A stretch of 64,000 nucleotides of DNA from positions 8,432,001 to 8,496,000 of the forward strand of contig NZ_CP109190.1 in assembly GCF_041438805.1 (NCBI RefSeq). The letters run 5' to 3'. The notes below the pieces were generated by a model that searched no databases, was not told where the DNA came from, and saw only the letters and a program-made list of their open reading frames with translations. Position numbers and translations under genes: made by a program. Source of the stretch: Streptomyces sp. NBC_01707. Lineage in GTDB: Bacteria > Actinomycetota > Actinomycetes > Streptomycetales > Streptomycetaceae. Below are positions 43,767 through 54,154 of this stretch, piece after piece (position 1 is the first letter of the stretch; each line of letters opens with the position of its first letter).

Positions 43767-44737
43767 CCACCCAGGCGACACTCGCCTCACCCGCCCGTCC
43801 GTTCGCGTGGCTGCGGAACCCCTCCTGGTACCAGGAGTACGGCGTGTACGCGGCCGTGGCCGTGCTGCTGGTCTTCAACGCCGTGTTCACCGAGCACTTC
43901 ATGACCGCCGACAACCTCCGTACCCAGCTGGTCCAGGTCGCCCCCATCGTCATCGTGGCCCTGGGCATGGCCCTGGTCATCGGCACCGAGGGCGTCGACC
44001 TGTCCGTCGGCTCGACGATGGCGCTGGCCGCCGCCCTCCTCCCGCTCTACCTCGGATACGGGCTCGTGCCGGCGCTCGCCGTCGCCCTGCTCGCCGGAGC
44101 GGTCGTCGGAGCGGTCAACGGCGCCCTGGTCTCGCTGATCGGGCTGCAGCCGATCGTCGCCACGCTCGCCCTGTTCGTCGGCGGCCGGGGACTGGCCCTG
44201 GTCATGGCCGACGGTCAGCTCAAGCAGATCGTCAACCCCGACCTGCTCTCGCTCGGCACCGGTTCCTTCCTCGGCATCCCGCTGGTCGTGTTGATCGCCG
44301 CGGTGCTCGCCGTCGCCGTCGCGTTCCTCGTGCAGCGCACCACCTTCGGCCGTCAGATCGTCGCCGTCGGAGGCAACCGGCCCGCCGCCGCCCTCGCCGG
44401 GCTGCCCGTCCGGCGCGTACTGATCGGTGTGTACGTGCTCTGCGGGGTGCTCGCCGCCCTGGCCGGCATCCTCGCCACCGCCAGACTCACCGCCAGCGAC
44501 CCCTCCTCGCTCGGCACCCTCATGGAACTCTCCGCCATCACGGCCGTCGTCGTCGGCGGCACCCCGCTGAACGGCGGCTCCATCCGGGTGCTCGGCACCG
44601 TCGCCGGCGCCCTGCTCATGCAGCTGCTGCGGGCCACCCTCGTCAAGCACGACCTGCCCGACTCCACCGCACAGATCGCCCAGGCGGCGATCATCATCGC
44701 CGCCGTCTACGTCGCCCGGGAGCGTCGGTCCCGATGA
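43763..44737 (+). CDS. Sugar ABC permease 1 (YtfT-like)
   Basis: A 324-aa CUT2 permease with about 8-10 helices. GTEGVDLSVGSTMALAAAL is the conserved family motif, with a second at VVGGTPLNGGSIRVLGTVAGALL. It overlaps the ATPase gene upstream and the second permease downstream by 4 bp each (ATGA), so the stoichiometry is translationally linked. Confidence 0.92.
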   Translation: MTTQATLASPARPFAWLRNPSWYQEYGVYAAVAVLLVFNAVFTEHFMTADNLRTQLVQVAPIVIVALGMALVIGTEGVDLSVGSTMALAAALLPLYLGYGLVPALAVALLAGAVVGAVNGALVSLIGLQPIVATLALFVGGRGLALVMADGQLKQIVNPDLLSLGTGSFLGIPLVVLIAAVLAVAVAFLVQRTTFGRQIVAVGGNRPAAALAGLPVRRVLIGVYVLCGVLAALAGILATARLTASDPSSLGTLMELSAITAVVVGGTPLNGGSIRVLGTVAGALLMQLLRATLVKHDLPDSTAQIAQAAIIIAAVYVARERRSR

Positions 44738-45804
44738 ACGAAACCACACCCGCCCCCGTCCCCGCAGCCCCGGCGCTCGTGCCGCAGAAGGCGCCCGCGT
44801 CCGCCGGCCGCGGCGTGCCCCGGCCACCGTCCGGCGGCACCGAGCCGACCCGCGCACAGCGGCTCGCCGAACTCGTGCAGCGCCAGGGCGTGCTCGCCGT
44901 ACTGCTCACGGTCGTGATCGTGGCCTCGTTCGTGTATCCGACGTTCGCCACCCTGGACAACGCCCGTGGCGTGACAGTGCAGGCGTCCTTCCTCGCCGTC
45001 GTCGCCCTCGGCATGACGATGGTCATCATCACGGGCGGCATCGACCTGTCCGTCGGATCCGTCTTCGCCCTGGGCGGAGTGCTCGCGGCCTGGGCTTCGC
45101 AGTGGGGTCTCCTGCCCGCACTGCTCGTACCGCTCCTGGTGTGTGCGGCGATCGGTCTGCTCAACGGGCTCCTGATCGCCCGCGCCGGGATGGCACCGTT
45201 CATCGTCACGCTCGCCACCCTCCTCGCCGCCCGCGGCATCCTCCTCGCCTTCACCGACGAGGGCGCGACCACGTACCTGGTGCCCAAGGGCTCCGCCTTC
45301 GCCGAGCTCGGGCAGGGCAGCATCTGGGGCTTCGGCCACCCGATCCTGATCGCCCTGGTGCTGTTCGCCGGCGGCGGGCTGCTCCTGCAGCGCACCTCGT
45401 TCGGACAGACGCTGTTCGCCGTCGGCGGCAGCAGCGACGCGGCCACCCTGATGGGCCTTCCCGTCGCCCGAACGAAGATCCTCGTCTACACGCTCAGCGG
45501 TCTGCTGGCCGGACTCGCCGGAGCGCTCAACGCTGCCAGGCTGTCCTCCGGCGTCACCATCATCGGCGTGGGCATGGAACTGGACGCGATCTCCGCCGTC
45601 GTCATCGGCGGCACCCTTCTGATCGGCGGCGCCGGATCGATCAGCGGCACGCTCTGGGGTGTCCTGCTGCTCGCCGTCATCCAGAATCTGATCAACCAGA
45701 TCGGCTCGCTGAACTCCTCCTACCAGTCGGTGGTCAGCGGTGGGTTCCTTATCGTTGTCGTCGTGGCACAGCGCTATCTGGCGCGCAGCCGCAGAACCAC
45801 CTGA
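44734..45804 (+). CDS. Sugar ABC permease 2 (YjfF-like)
   Basis: A 356-aa CUT2 permease. An N-terminal Pro/Ala-rich cytoplasmic tail of about 45 residues precedes the helices; family motifs ITGGIDLSVGSVFALGG and VVIGGTLLIGGAGSISGTLWG are intact. Two different permeases with one double ATPase is the layout of the E. coli galactofuranose importer YtfQRT-YjfF, whereas ribose or xylose systems have one permease. It starts by ATGA overlap with permease 1. Confidence 0.92.
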   Translation: MNETTPAPVPAAPALVPQKAPASAGRGVPRPPSGGTEPTRAQRLAELVQRQGVLAVLLTVVIVASFVYPTFATLDNARGVTVQASFLAVVALGMTMVIITGGIDLSVGSVFALGGVLAAWASQWGLLPALLVPLLVCAAIGLLNGLLIARAGMAPFIVTLATLLAARGILLAFTDEGATTYLVPKGSAFAELGQGSIWGFGHPILIALVLFAGGGLLLQRTSFGQTLFAVGGSSDAATLMGLPVARTKILVYTLSGLLAGLAGALNAARLSSGVTIIGVGMELDAISAVVIGGTLLIGGAGSISGTLWGVLLLAVIQNLINQIGSLNSSYQSVVSGGFLIVVVVAQRYLARSRRTT

Positions 45805-45892
45805 ACCGTGCCGGGCCCGGGTCCGCCGGTCCCGGGCCGGAGCAAGCGATCCCATGCGCGACACCGCGCGCCGAGTCGAGTCAGGGAGTGCC

Positions 45893-46927
45893 GTGGGCGT
45901 CAGCCTCAAGGACGTTGCGCAACGGGCGGGCGTGTCGATCAAGACCGTGTCGAACGTGGTGAACAACTATCAGCACGTCACACCCAAGATGCGCGCCAAG
46001 GTGCAGCAGGCCATCGACGAACTCGGCTACCGCCCGAACCTCACCGCGCGCCATCTGCGAAAGGGCCGGACCGGCATCATCGCCCTCGCCGTGCCCGAAT
46101 TCGGAAACCCGTACTTCGCGGAGCTGGCCGGTGCGGTCGTCGACGCGGCGGCCCGGCACGACTACACCGTGCTGGTCGACCACACCGGCGGCCTCCGGGA
46201 GAAGGAACTCCTGGTCAGCCAGGGCTTCCGGTCCCATGTCATCGACGGCCTCATCCTCAGCCCCATCCATCTGGAGACCGAGGACCTGATGGCACGCACC
46301 GAGACGGCGCCGCTGGTCCTGCTCGGCGAGCGTGAGTACGAGGCCCCCTACGACCACATCGCGATCGACAACGTGGCGGCCGCCCGCGACGCCGTGCGGC
46401 ACCTCATCGACCTGGGGCACCGCCGGATCGCGTTCCTCGGCTCACGCACCGGACGCGAGCGTCAGCCTGCCCACCTGCGGCTGCGAGGCTGGCGCGAGGA
46501 GCTCGCCGCTGCGGGCATCGAGGCCGACGAGTCCCTGGTCGTCGTCACCGACGGATACGGCCGTGAGGACGGGGCCGTCGCCATGGCGGCCCTCCTGGAC
46601 CGCGGCGAACGGCCCGACGCCGTCTTCGCGTACAACGACCTCATCGCCATCGGAGCCATGCGCACCCTCTCCGAGCGCGGGCTGAGAATTCCCGACGACG
46701 TCGCCGTCGTCGGCTTCGACAACATCGAGGAGAGCCTGTACGGAGCCACCACCCTCACCACCATCGCACCGGACAAGGAAGCCATCGCCCGGCTCGCCGT
46801 CGACAGTCTCGTCGAACGGCTCTCCGGCAGTCCGGTACCGGAACCTCGACGGCCCCGCCCCGGTTACCGGCTCATCGTCCGCGAATCGACCGTGATGCGG
46901 CCGCCCGCCGAGCAGTCCGGGCCCTGA
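45893..46927 (+). CDS. LacI-family regulator of the furanose-transport operon
   Basis: A 344-aa regulator. The helix-turn-helix VSLKDVAQRAGVSIKTVSNVVNNYQHV is at residues 3-28, followed by a ribose-binding-like effector domain with GFDNIEESLYGATTLTTIAP. GTG 45893 is chosen because GGGAG stands 5 bp upstream; ATG 45854 would add 13 unmatched residues. It lies 88 bp after permease 2 on the same strand, so it may be co-transcribed and autoregulated. The AACGTT-centred palindromes at 40553 and 40732 are its likely operators. Confidence 0.88.
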   Translation: MGVSLKDVAQRAGVSIKTVSNVVNNYQHVTPKMRAKVQQAIDELGYRPNLTARHLRKGRTGIIALAVPEFGNPYFAELAGAVVDAAARHDYTVLVDHTGGLREKELLVSQGFRSHVIDGLILSPIHLETEDLMARTETAPLVLLGEREYEAPYDHIAIDNVAAARDAVRHLIDLGHRRIAFLGSRTGRERQPAHLRLRGWREELAAAGIEADESLVVVTDGYGREDGAVAMAALLDRGERPDAVFAYNDLIAIGAMRTLSERGLRIPDDVAVVGFDNIEESLYGATTLTTIAPDKEAIARLAVDSLVERLSGSPVPEPRRPRPGYRLIVRESTVMRPPAEQSGP

Positions 46928-46931
46928 GGGG

Positions 46932-46969
46932 GCCCGTCCGGCCGGTCGAGCCGGGCCCGCCGGCCGGGC
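46932..46969 (+). terminator. Probable hairpin terminator after the LacI gene
   Basis: GCCCGTCCGGC pairs with GCCGGCCGGGC with one mismatch across a 16-nt loop, immediately after the LacI stop. The surroundings are very G/C-rich, so support is moderate. Confidence 0.45.
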
Positions 46970-47051
46970 AACCTCCGGGGCTGTCCCGGGCCCGTCCCTA
47001 AAATTGCCTGGTCCGCCGCCTGTCACCAGGTTCTCCGAAGAAGGATCTCCG

Positions 47052-48134
47052 ATGCCTCGCCCCACTGTGCACCACCAACCGTTCGGCGCCGCCCAGGGCC
47101 GCTCCGACGTCGATGTCTGGACTCTCGACTCCGGTACGGGAGTCCAGGCCGAGATCCTCACCTACGGCGGCATCCTGCACAGCCTCACCGTGCCCGACAC
47201 CGACGGATCCGCCGCCTCGGTCGTACGGTCCCTGGCCACGCTCGACGACTACATGGGGAAGAACCCCTTCTTCGGCGCTCTCATCGGCCGCTTCGCCAAC
47301 CGCATCGCCCACGGCCGCTTCGCCCTCGACGGGACCACCCACGAGATCCCCGCCAACGACCGCGGCCACGCACTGCACGGCGGCCCCGAGGGGTTCCACA
47401 CCAGAATGTGGCAGGCCACCGGTCACACCCGCGACGACGCCGCGGTCGTCCGGCTGACCCTGCACAGCCCCGACGGCGACATGGGGTTCCCCGGAGCGCT
47501 CGACGTCACCGTGACGTACACCCTCGACACGGCGGGCACACTCGCCCTCGACTACACCGCGACCACCGACCGCCCCACGGTCGTCAACTTCACCAACCAC
47601 GCGTACTTCGCCCTGACCGCGGAGGGCGACATCCTCGACCACACGCTGCAGGTGGACGCCGACACCTACCTGCCCGTCGACGCGGAGGGCATCCCGCAGG
47701 GCCCCGCCGCCGACGTACGCGGCACGCCGTTCGACCTCACCGCCCCGCAGACCATCGGGGAGCGGATCGTGCTGCCGGACGAACAACTGCGCATGGCGGG
47801 CGGCTTCGACCACTGCTGGATCGTCCGCGCGCCCGAGACCTCGGATGCCGTGCGACGGGCCGCGCGGCTCACCGCTCCCACGACGGACCGGATCCTGGAA
47901 GTCTGGACCACCGAACCCGGCATCCAGGTCTACACCGCCAACCAGCTGGACGGCTCGCTCGCCGACACCGCGGGCCGGCGACACGAGCGGCACGGCGCGC
48001 TGTGCCTGGAGACCCAGCACCTGCCCGACTCACCCAACCGCCCGGACTACCCCGGTACCGTCCTGCGACCCGGTGAGACCGCGCGCAGCCGCACCGAGTT
48101 CCGGTTCCCGCACCTCGACGCGTCCGCGCGCTGA
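47052..48134 (+). CDS. galM: Aldose 1-epimerase (mutarotase)
   Basis: A 360-aa galactose-mutarotase-fold enzyme. Visible signatures are PFFGALIGRFANRIAHGRF, a catalytic His in VVNFTNHAYFAL, the metal/sugar-contact GGFDHCWIV, and a catalytic Glu in ALCLETQHLPDSPN. It interconverts alpha and beta anomers of free sugars. No signal peptide is seen, so it works inside the cell on sugars brought in by the adjacent ABC system. ATG 47052 follows AAGGATCT. It has its own leader after the LacI gene and a terminator downstream. Confidence 0.92.
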   Translation: MPRPTVHHQPFGAAQGRSDVDVWTLDSGTGVQAEILTYGGILHSLTVPDTDGSAASVVRSLATLDDYMGKNPFFGALIGRFANRIAHGRFALDGTTHEIPANDRGHALHGGPEGFHTRMWQATGHTRDDAAVVRLTLHSPDGDMGFPGALDVTVTYTLDTAGTLALDYTATTDRPTVVNFTNHAYFALTAEGDILDHTLQVDADTYLPVDAEGIPQGPAADVRGTPFDLTAPQTIGERIVLPDEQLRMAGGFDHCWIVRAPETSDAVRRAARLTAPTTDRILEVWTTEPGIQVYTANQLDGSLADTAGRRHERHGALCLETQHLPDSPNRPDYPGTVLRPGETARSRTEFRFPHLDASAR

Positions 48135-48149
48135 GCCGCCGCCGCAGGC

Positions 48150-48176
48150 GACGGGCGTGCCCGGAGCACGCCCGTC
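48150..48176. terminator. Bidirectional hairpin terminator
   Basis: GACGGGCGTGC pairs perfectly with GCACGCCCGTC across a 5-nt loop, between the convergent galM and amylase genes. Confidence 0.85.
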
Positions 48177-48196
48177 ACCCCGGTCGGTGCCCGCGC

Positions 48197-51100
48197 CTAC
48201 TTCAGATAGGGACCGTCGGTCCCGATCTTGCCCGGCGCCGCGTTGCTGCCGCCGAGGTCGAGTACGTAGACCCGCAGATTGCCCTTGCCCGGTGCCGGGA
48301 CTGCGAGGGTGCCGCCCGTCACCACCCGGGTGTCCCCGGTGACCGCGTCCTTGTAGGTGCCGTTGGGGATGCCGGTGTACGTGGCCGCTCCGGTGACGGT
48401 CACCAGGGCGAAGCTGTCGACTCCGCTCGCGGTGTCGGTGTAGCGGCGCTTGTACGCCATCGAGCCGGTGATGCCGTCGGTGGAGTACTGGCCCATCTGC
48501 AGGGCCGGCACCGACCGCCGGATCTCGTTCAGTCGTTGCAGATGCTTGACCAGCGGCTTGTCGAGCGTACTGGCGACCTCGCCGGTCGCCGAGGAGACCT
48601 TGCCGAAGTCGGACGCCTGCACCGTGCCCGTGAGGTGGTCGCCGTAGTACGCGCGGCCGGTGGTCGCCAGCGGGCAGGTCGGCCCGCAGTCGATCTTCTT
48701 GCCCGCCTGGAACTCGATCTCCGACCCGTAGTACAGGGTGGGGATGCCGCGGAACGTCCACATCAGGGACATGTTCTCGGCCCATGCGTCGGTGCCGCCG
48801 GAGTATCGCTCGCTGCTCTTGTTGGGCCCGTAGTCGTGGCTGTCGACGTACACGACGTTGTACGTGGCGTCGTTGTAACTGTCGTCGGAGTCCTTACCGT
48901 TGTTGTACGCGTTGTTGGCGTCACCGAAGTTCATGTGCATCCGCATGTCGATGACGTTCATGCCGGAGAACCGGCTCTGGTCCGGTGTGTGGTAAGCGTT
49001 TCCGTTCAGGAAGGCGTTGGTGGAGGTCGGCTGGTTCCCGGTGCCGAGCTGCTGCTCGTAGTCGTACATCTCCAGGGCGGCCTTCGCGTCGTCGCCGTCG
49101 TACTCCTTGCGCTCCTTCCAGGTGTAGAACTGCGCCGAGTGGTTGACCGAGCCACGGTTCCACTTGTCGTTGACGAAGGCGGCGACCTCGCCGAAGACGA
49201 AGAAGTTCTTCGCGGCCTCCGCACCGAACTGCGACGTGACGCGCTCCTGGATCGCGGGCAGGAAGTGGCGGTTCCAGGTGGTGCGGGGAATGTGGACGGC
49301 GGTGTCGACGCGGAAGCCGTCGACCCCCATGTCGATGTACTTGTCGTAGGCGCCGATCAGGTAGTTCTGGACGGGTGCGCTCTCGGTGTTGAAGTCGGCG
49401 AGATCCTCGTGAAGCCAGCAGCTGCGGGAGTCCTCGCCCTCCCAGTTCCCGATCCAGCAGTTGTGGTAGTACGTCTTCGGGAACATGCCCGAAGTCGGGC
49501 TCGGCCACTGGCAGTTGTAGATCCTGTAGCCCTCGGTGGAGGTGCCCCCGGTGGGCTTGCCCCAGTTGAGACAGGTGTTGCCGGACGGCTCCGCGGTGGA
49601 CCAGAGATCACCGTTGTAGTACGACTTCCCGGTCTTGGACTCGACGCTCAGACCGTCGTACTCGAAGCCGTCGTTCCTCTCGTCGTAGTACCAGCTCCAC
49701 TGGTCGTCCCGGACCCCGTAGACGGTCGGGGTGAACAGGCCCTTGGCGCCCCAGCGCGAGGAGTGGTTGTAGACGACGTCCTGGTAGATCTTCATGCCCT
49801 TGGCGTGGGCGGCGTTGATCAGGTCCTGGTACGAGGCGCCCGCGGACTCCAGGCGGGCGTCGACCTTGTAGAAGTCGTAGCCGTGATAGCCGTGGTAGTC
49901 GTAGTCGGATCGGTTCAGCACCACCGGAGTGATCCAGACGGCGGAGAAGCCGAGCCCCTTGATGTAGTCGAGCTTGTCGACCAGGCCCTTGAAGTCACCT
50001 CGGAACATGGGGTCGTTGTTCGCCGCGTTGCCGGACTTCACATGCTGGCTGCCGCCCCGGTTGTTGGAGCTGTCGCCGTCGTTGAACCGCGCCGTGAGCA
50101 CGAAGTAGATCGGGTCCTTGCGCGGGTCGGTGCCGAGCGGTGTTCCGGCCGCCGGTGCGGCCGGCTTCTCGCCGGTCGTGGCGGTGGCGGCGGTCGAAGC
50201 GGCCGATGTGTTGCCCGCCGCGTCCACGGCTTTGACGGTGTAGTTGTACGCCGTCCGCTCCTCCAGGTTCGCATCGGAGAAGACGGTGGAGCCGACGTCC
50301 GTCACCATGGTGCCCTTGGTTCCGCCGGTACGGGTGACCTGGTACTTCGTCACTCCTCGGTCGTCGGTGGACGGGTCCCACGTCAGCACGACCGACACGC
50401 CGTCGGCATCGGCGGTCACCTTCGTCGGCGCGCTGGGGGCCTGGGTGTCCGGCGGCTCGGCGGCGCACGGATCCTCGGCGTCGGCGGTGACCCGCTTGTT
50501 CTCGACCGTGGAAACGCCCGAGAGGATCGTGTAGTTGCTGCCGTTGTTGTTGTCCCAGACACCGTTGCCGTTGTTGAACGCGGCCTGCATCTTGGTGGCG
50601 CTGCCCAGATCGACGGACCGCCTGACCCACCCCGTACAGGCCGCTTCCATGCCGACGCCCGGGACGGCGGTCCATGAACCGCCCTCGGGCTGGTAATGCA
50701 GATTGGTGGTGGTCCAGCCGACAGTCGCCGTGGAGTAGTAGACCGAGGCGGTGTGTGTGTCACCCGGAGTGGGTGAGGGCGTCGGGTCGGTGCCGCCGTC
50801 GGAGCACGGGTCGCTGTGGGCCACGACCCCGTCCTTGACCGTGATGGTTCCGGTGCCCAACGCGTAGTTCTTTCCGGCGTTGTTGTCCCAGACGCCCGAA
50901 CCGTTGTTGAACGTGGCGGCGAGCCCGCTCGCACTTCCGAGACTCACGGTCTTCTTCACCCAGTCCGTACACGCCGCTTCCATCTGGACGCCCGGCACGG
51001 TGGTCCACGAACCGCCGTCAGGCGCGTAATGGAGTTTGTACGCCGACCAGTTCCGGGTCTTCGTGTAGTAGAAGACCGTCGCCGTGTTCTCCGAGGCCGC

Positions 51101-51223
51101 GGCCGGGACGGAGGTGGCGGGAACGTCCGTGTGCGGTACCGCCGTGAGGAGCCCCAGAAGCCCGGCGGCCACCACGGCTGCCGCCAGAGGGCGTTTCAGC
51201 AGTCGGTGGGGGGAACGTCTCAT
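48197..51223 (-). CDS. Secreted alpha-amylase (GH13) with two starch-binding modules and an Fn3 domain
   Basis: A 1008-aa protein. A signal peptide (residues 1-45) precedes two homologous binding modules (about 45-135 and 156-248, each with YY-x-W-x-LHY, GGSWT-x-VPGV-x-MEAAC and GVWDNN), resembling CBM25/26 starch-binding domains. A fibronectin-III linker (about 262-350) and the GH13 barrel follow. Catalytic residues are Asp640 (DGFRVD), Glu679 (VFGEV) and Asp797 (VDSHD). It cleaves external starch. ATG 51223 is preferred because GGAG lies 6 nt upstream; ATG 51229 is too close to it. It stands alone, with a MalR-like box upstream. Confidence 0.92.
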   Translation of the reverse strand: MRRSPHRLLKRPLAAAVVAAGLLGLLTAVPHTDVPATSVPAAASENTATVFYYTKTRNWSAYKLHYAPDGGSWTTVPGVQMEAACTDWVKKTVSLGSASGLAATFNNGSGVWDNNAGKNYALGTGTITVKDGVVAHSDPCSDGGTDPTPSPTPGDTHTASVYYSTATVGWTTTNLHYQPEGGSWTAVPGVGMEAACTGWVRRSVDLGSATKMQAAFNNGNGVWDNNNGSNYTILSGVSTVENKRVTADAEDPCAAEPPDTQAPSAPTKVTADADGVSVVLTWDPSTDDRGVTKYQVTRTGGTKGTMVTDVGSTVFSDANLEERTAYNYTVKAVDAAGNTSAASTAATATTGEKPAAPAAGTPLGTDPRKDPIYFVLTARFNDGDSSNNRGGSQHVKSGNAANNDPMFRGDFKGLVDKLDYIKGLGFSAVWITPVVLNRSDYDYHGYHGYDFYKVDARLESAGASYQDLINAAHAKGMKIYQDVVYNHSSRWGAKGLFTPTVYGVRDDQWSWYYDERNDGFEYDGLSVESKTGKSYYNGDLWSTAEPSGNTCLNWGKPTGGTSTEGYRIYNCQWPSPTSGMFPKTYYHNCWIGNWEGEDSRSCWLHEDLADFNTESAPVQNYLIGAYDKYIDMGVDGFRVDTAVHIPRTTWNRHFLPAIQERVTSQFGAEAAKNFFVFGEVAAFVNDKWNRGSVNHSAQFYTWKERKEYDGDDAKAALEMYDYEQQLGTGNQPTSTNAFLNGNAYHTPDQSRFSGMNVIDMRMHMNFGDANNAYNNGKDSDDSYNDATYNVVYVDSHDYGPNKSSERYSGGTDAWAENMSLMWTFRGIPTLYYGSEIEFQAGKKIDCGPTCPLATTGRAYYGDHLTGTVQASDFGKVSSATGEVASTLDKPLVKHLQRLNEIRRSVPALQMGQYSTDGITGSMAYKRRYTDTASGVDSFALVTVTGAATYTGIPNGTYKDAVTGDTRVVTGGTLAVPAPGKGNLRVYVLDLGGSNAAPGKIGTDGPYLK

Positions 51224-51375
51224 ACGCATCTCCAGGGGGGAGGGCAGCGGCCGGTCGGCCGCGGCAACCAAGAGCGCGGCCGCCCATCGAGCGACCGCGG
51301 TCCCGCCGGAGAACCCTGACGCGCCTCGGGGTTCGGGCGAGCAGTGCATCCCGTCAGCAAGAGCCGTCAGAATTT

Positions 51376-51384
51376 TGCTGCAAT
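51376..51384 (-). promoter_or_regulatory. TTGC-N-GCAA element upstream of the amylase gene
   Basis: TTGCTGCAA is a perfect inverted half-site pair; on the coding strand it lies in GCAAAAGATTGCAGCAAAA, with additional GCAAAA repeats. Streptomyces amylase promoters carry similar TTGCA/TGCAA repeats that are bound by the maltose repressor MalR, so catabolite and maltose control is likely. Confidence 0.55.
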
Positions 51385-51439
51385 CTTTTGCGGTCAGGAA
51401 GTTACCCGTGCATGACAGGTACGTAAAGAGTCACGGCGC

Positions 51440-51457
51440 GGCCGGTCGCGACCGGCC
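51440..51457. repeat. Perfect 18-bp palindrome
   Basis: GGCCGGTCGCGACCGGCC is self-complementary without spacer. It lies 7 bp from a second, longer palindrome in the gap between the nagZ-type and amylase genes. Confidence 0.8.
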
Positions 51458-51464
51458 GGCATCG

Positions 51465-51502
51465 CGCTGTGCTGTGGTGCCGGCCGGCACCACAGCACAG
51501 CG
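51465..51502. terminator. Perfect 38-bp palindrome, terminator of the nagZ-type gene
   Basis: Two 19-nt arms (CGCTGTGCTGTGGTGCCGG and its exact reverse complement) abut with no spacer. It starts 4 bp after the stop of the leftward nagZ-type gene, where it would terminate transcription before the amylase promoter. Confidence 0.85.
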
Positions 51503-51506
51503 ACGG

Positions 51507-53039
<1,533 letters not shown>

Positions 53040-53097
53040 GGCGGTTCCTCTCGGGCTGGGCGGTCGGTTCCTCGGGACGGGCCGGCCCGCCGAGAGG

Positions 53098-54018
53098 TCA
53101 GACGTCCTTGCTGTAGGTCCAGAAGACCCGGCCGAGCTGTGCGTCGACGGCGCGGGCGTAGAAGTGGATGGGGGCGGTCCAGCCGATCTCCGCCTCGTCG
53201 AGTCCGAAGGCGCGCTGGTCGGCGAGACAGCGTCGGAGCAGCACGGTGCCGACGCCGAGACCGCGTTCCGAGGACTCGGTGCCCATCGGGCCGAACCAGG
53301 AGCGTCGGTTGACGCCGTGGCAGGCGAAGCCGACATAGACCGGGCCGTCGGCGCCTTCGCGGACGGCGACATGGCCGCGCGGAGGGGAGTAGGTCAGGGC
53401 GCGAGCCGCTTCGCCGTCCCAGGAGCCGCCCCACTGGTTCATCCAGGCGAGGAACGGCTTCTCGTCCGCCGGCGTGAGGCGGCGGACCTGTACCCCGGCA
53501 GCGGCGAGGCGTGCCTCGTCCTCGACGGTGCCGAGCGGGGCGGTGCGCAGATCGACGCTCAGGTTGAGGCCCTCGGGGCCCCGGGTGTAGCCACTGGATT
53601 CGGCCAGGCAGACGGCGCGGGTGTAGCGGATGTCGATGCCGGGCCAGGCGTAGTACGGAGGCCTGCCGCGGATCATCAGCCGGCCGGCCCCAACAACGAC
53701 GAGGAGCTCCTCCGCACGGGTGAGCAGAGCGCGGCCGACGCCGCGGCTCTGTATCCCGGGGTGCACGGCGATGAGATCGATGTGGCCGGTGGCGGGGGCG
53801 CTCGCAGTGGCGGGACGGAGTGCGGCGAGGGCGACGCCCACCGGCTTCCCCTCGTCCTCGGCGAGGACCCGCAGCTGCGGGTGGCCCGCGGTCTGCGACC
53901 ACAGCAGATCGAACACGTCCTCGGCGTCACTGTCGTGGACAAGGGCAGCGCGGGCGAGGCTTCGCAGGGCGGGCAGGTCGTGCTCGGTCGCGGTGCGTGC
54001 CGCCGGAAGGTTCGTCAT
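53098..54018 (-). CDS. Tandem-GNAT acetyltransferase in the recycling cluster
   Basis: A 306-aa protein with two GNAT folds. The first has the acetyl-CoA loop VHPGIQSRGVGRALLTRAE (about residues 87-105); the second has SSERGLGVGTVLLRRCLADQ (about 247-266). It should transfer an acetyl group to an amine. Its position immediately upstream of nagZ on the same strand (58-bp gap) suggests an amino sugar or a cell-wall peptide as acceptor, but this is unproven. ATG 54018 is the start. It is divergent from the serine hydrolase gene, with a putative operator between. Confidence 0.82.
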   Translation of the reverse strand: MTNLPAARTATEHDLPALRSLARAALVHDSDAEDVFDLLWSQTAGHPQLRVLAEDEGKPVGVALAALRPATASAPATGHIDLIAVHPGIQSRGVGRALLTRAEELLVVVGAGRLMIRGRPPYYAWPGIDIRYTRAVCLAESSGYTRGPEGLNLSVDLRTAPLGTVEDEARLAAAGVQVRRLTPADEKPFLAWMNQWGGSWDGEAARALTYSPPRGHVAVREGADGPVYVGFACHGVNRRSWFGPMGTESSERGLGVGTVLLRRCLADQRAFGLDEAEIGWTAPIHFYARAVDAQLGRVFWTYSKDV

Positions 54019-54087
54019 GCCTGCTCACCTCGAGTTAGCTCCGGGGACACCGGATTGTAAGTGAATGACATCGGGGCTCGGTATTGC

Positions 54088-54101
54088 GGTGGAAATTTAC
54101 C
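54088..54101. promoter_or_regulatory. RpiR-type operator candidate 1
   Basis: GGTGGAAATTTACC lies in the divergent region between the acetyltransferase and serine-hydrolase genes. It aligns without gaps with three sites near murQ and the binding-protein gene (57277, 57308, 57383). Confidence 0.6.
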
Positions 54102-54154
54102 AGCGAGATGATCGGGATGTCAGCCCCCCGCACCTCATCGGAAAGCAGGCCGTG

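Noticed and set aside
51440..51502. Paired palindromes considered as insertion-sequence ends or an attachment site
   Set aside because: No transposase or integrase gene, no target-site duplication and no tRNA gene nearby. Position after a stop codon fits termination.
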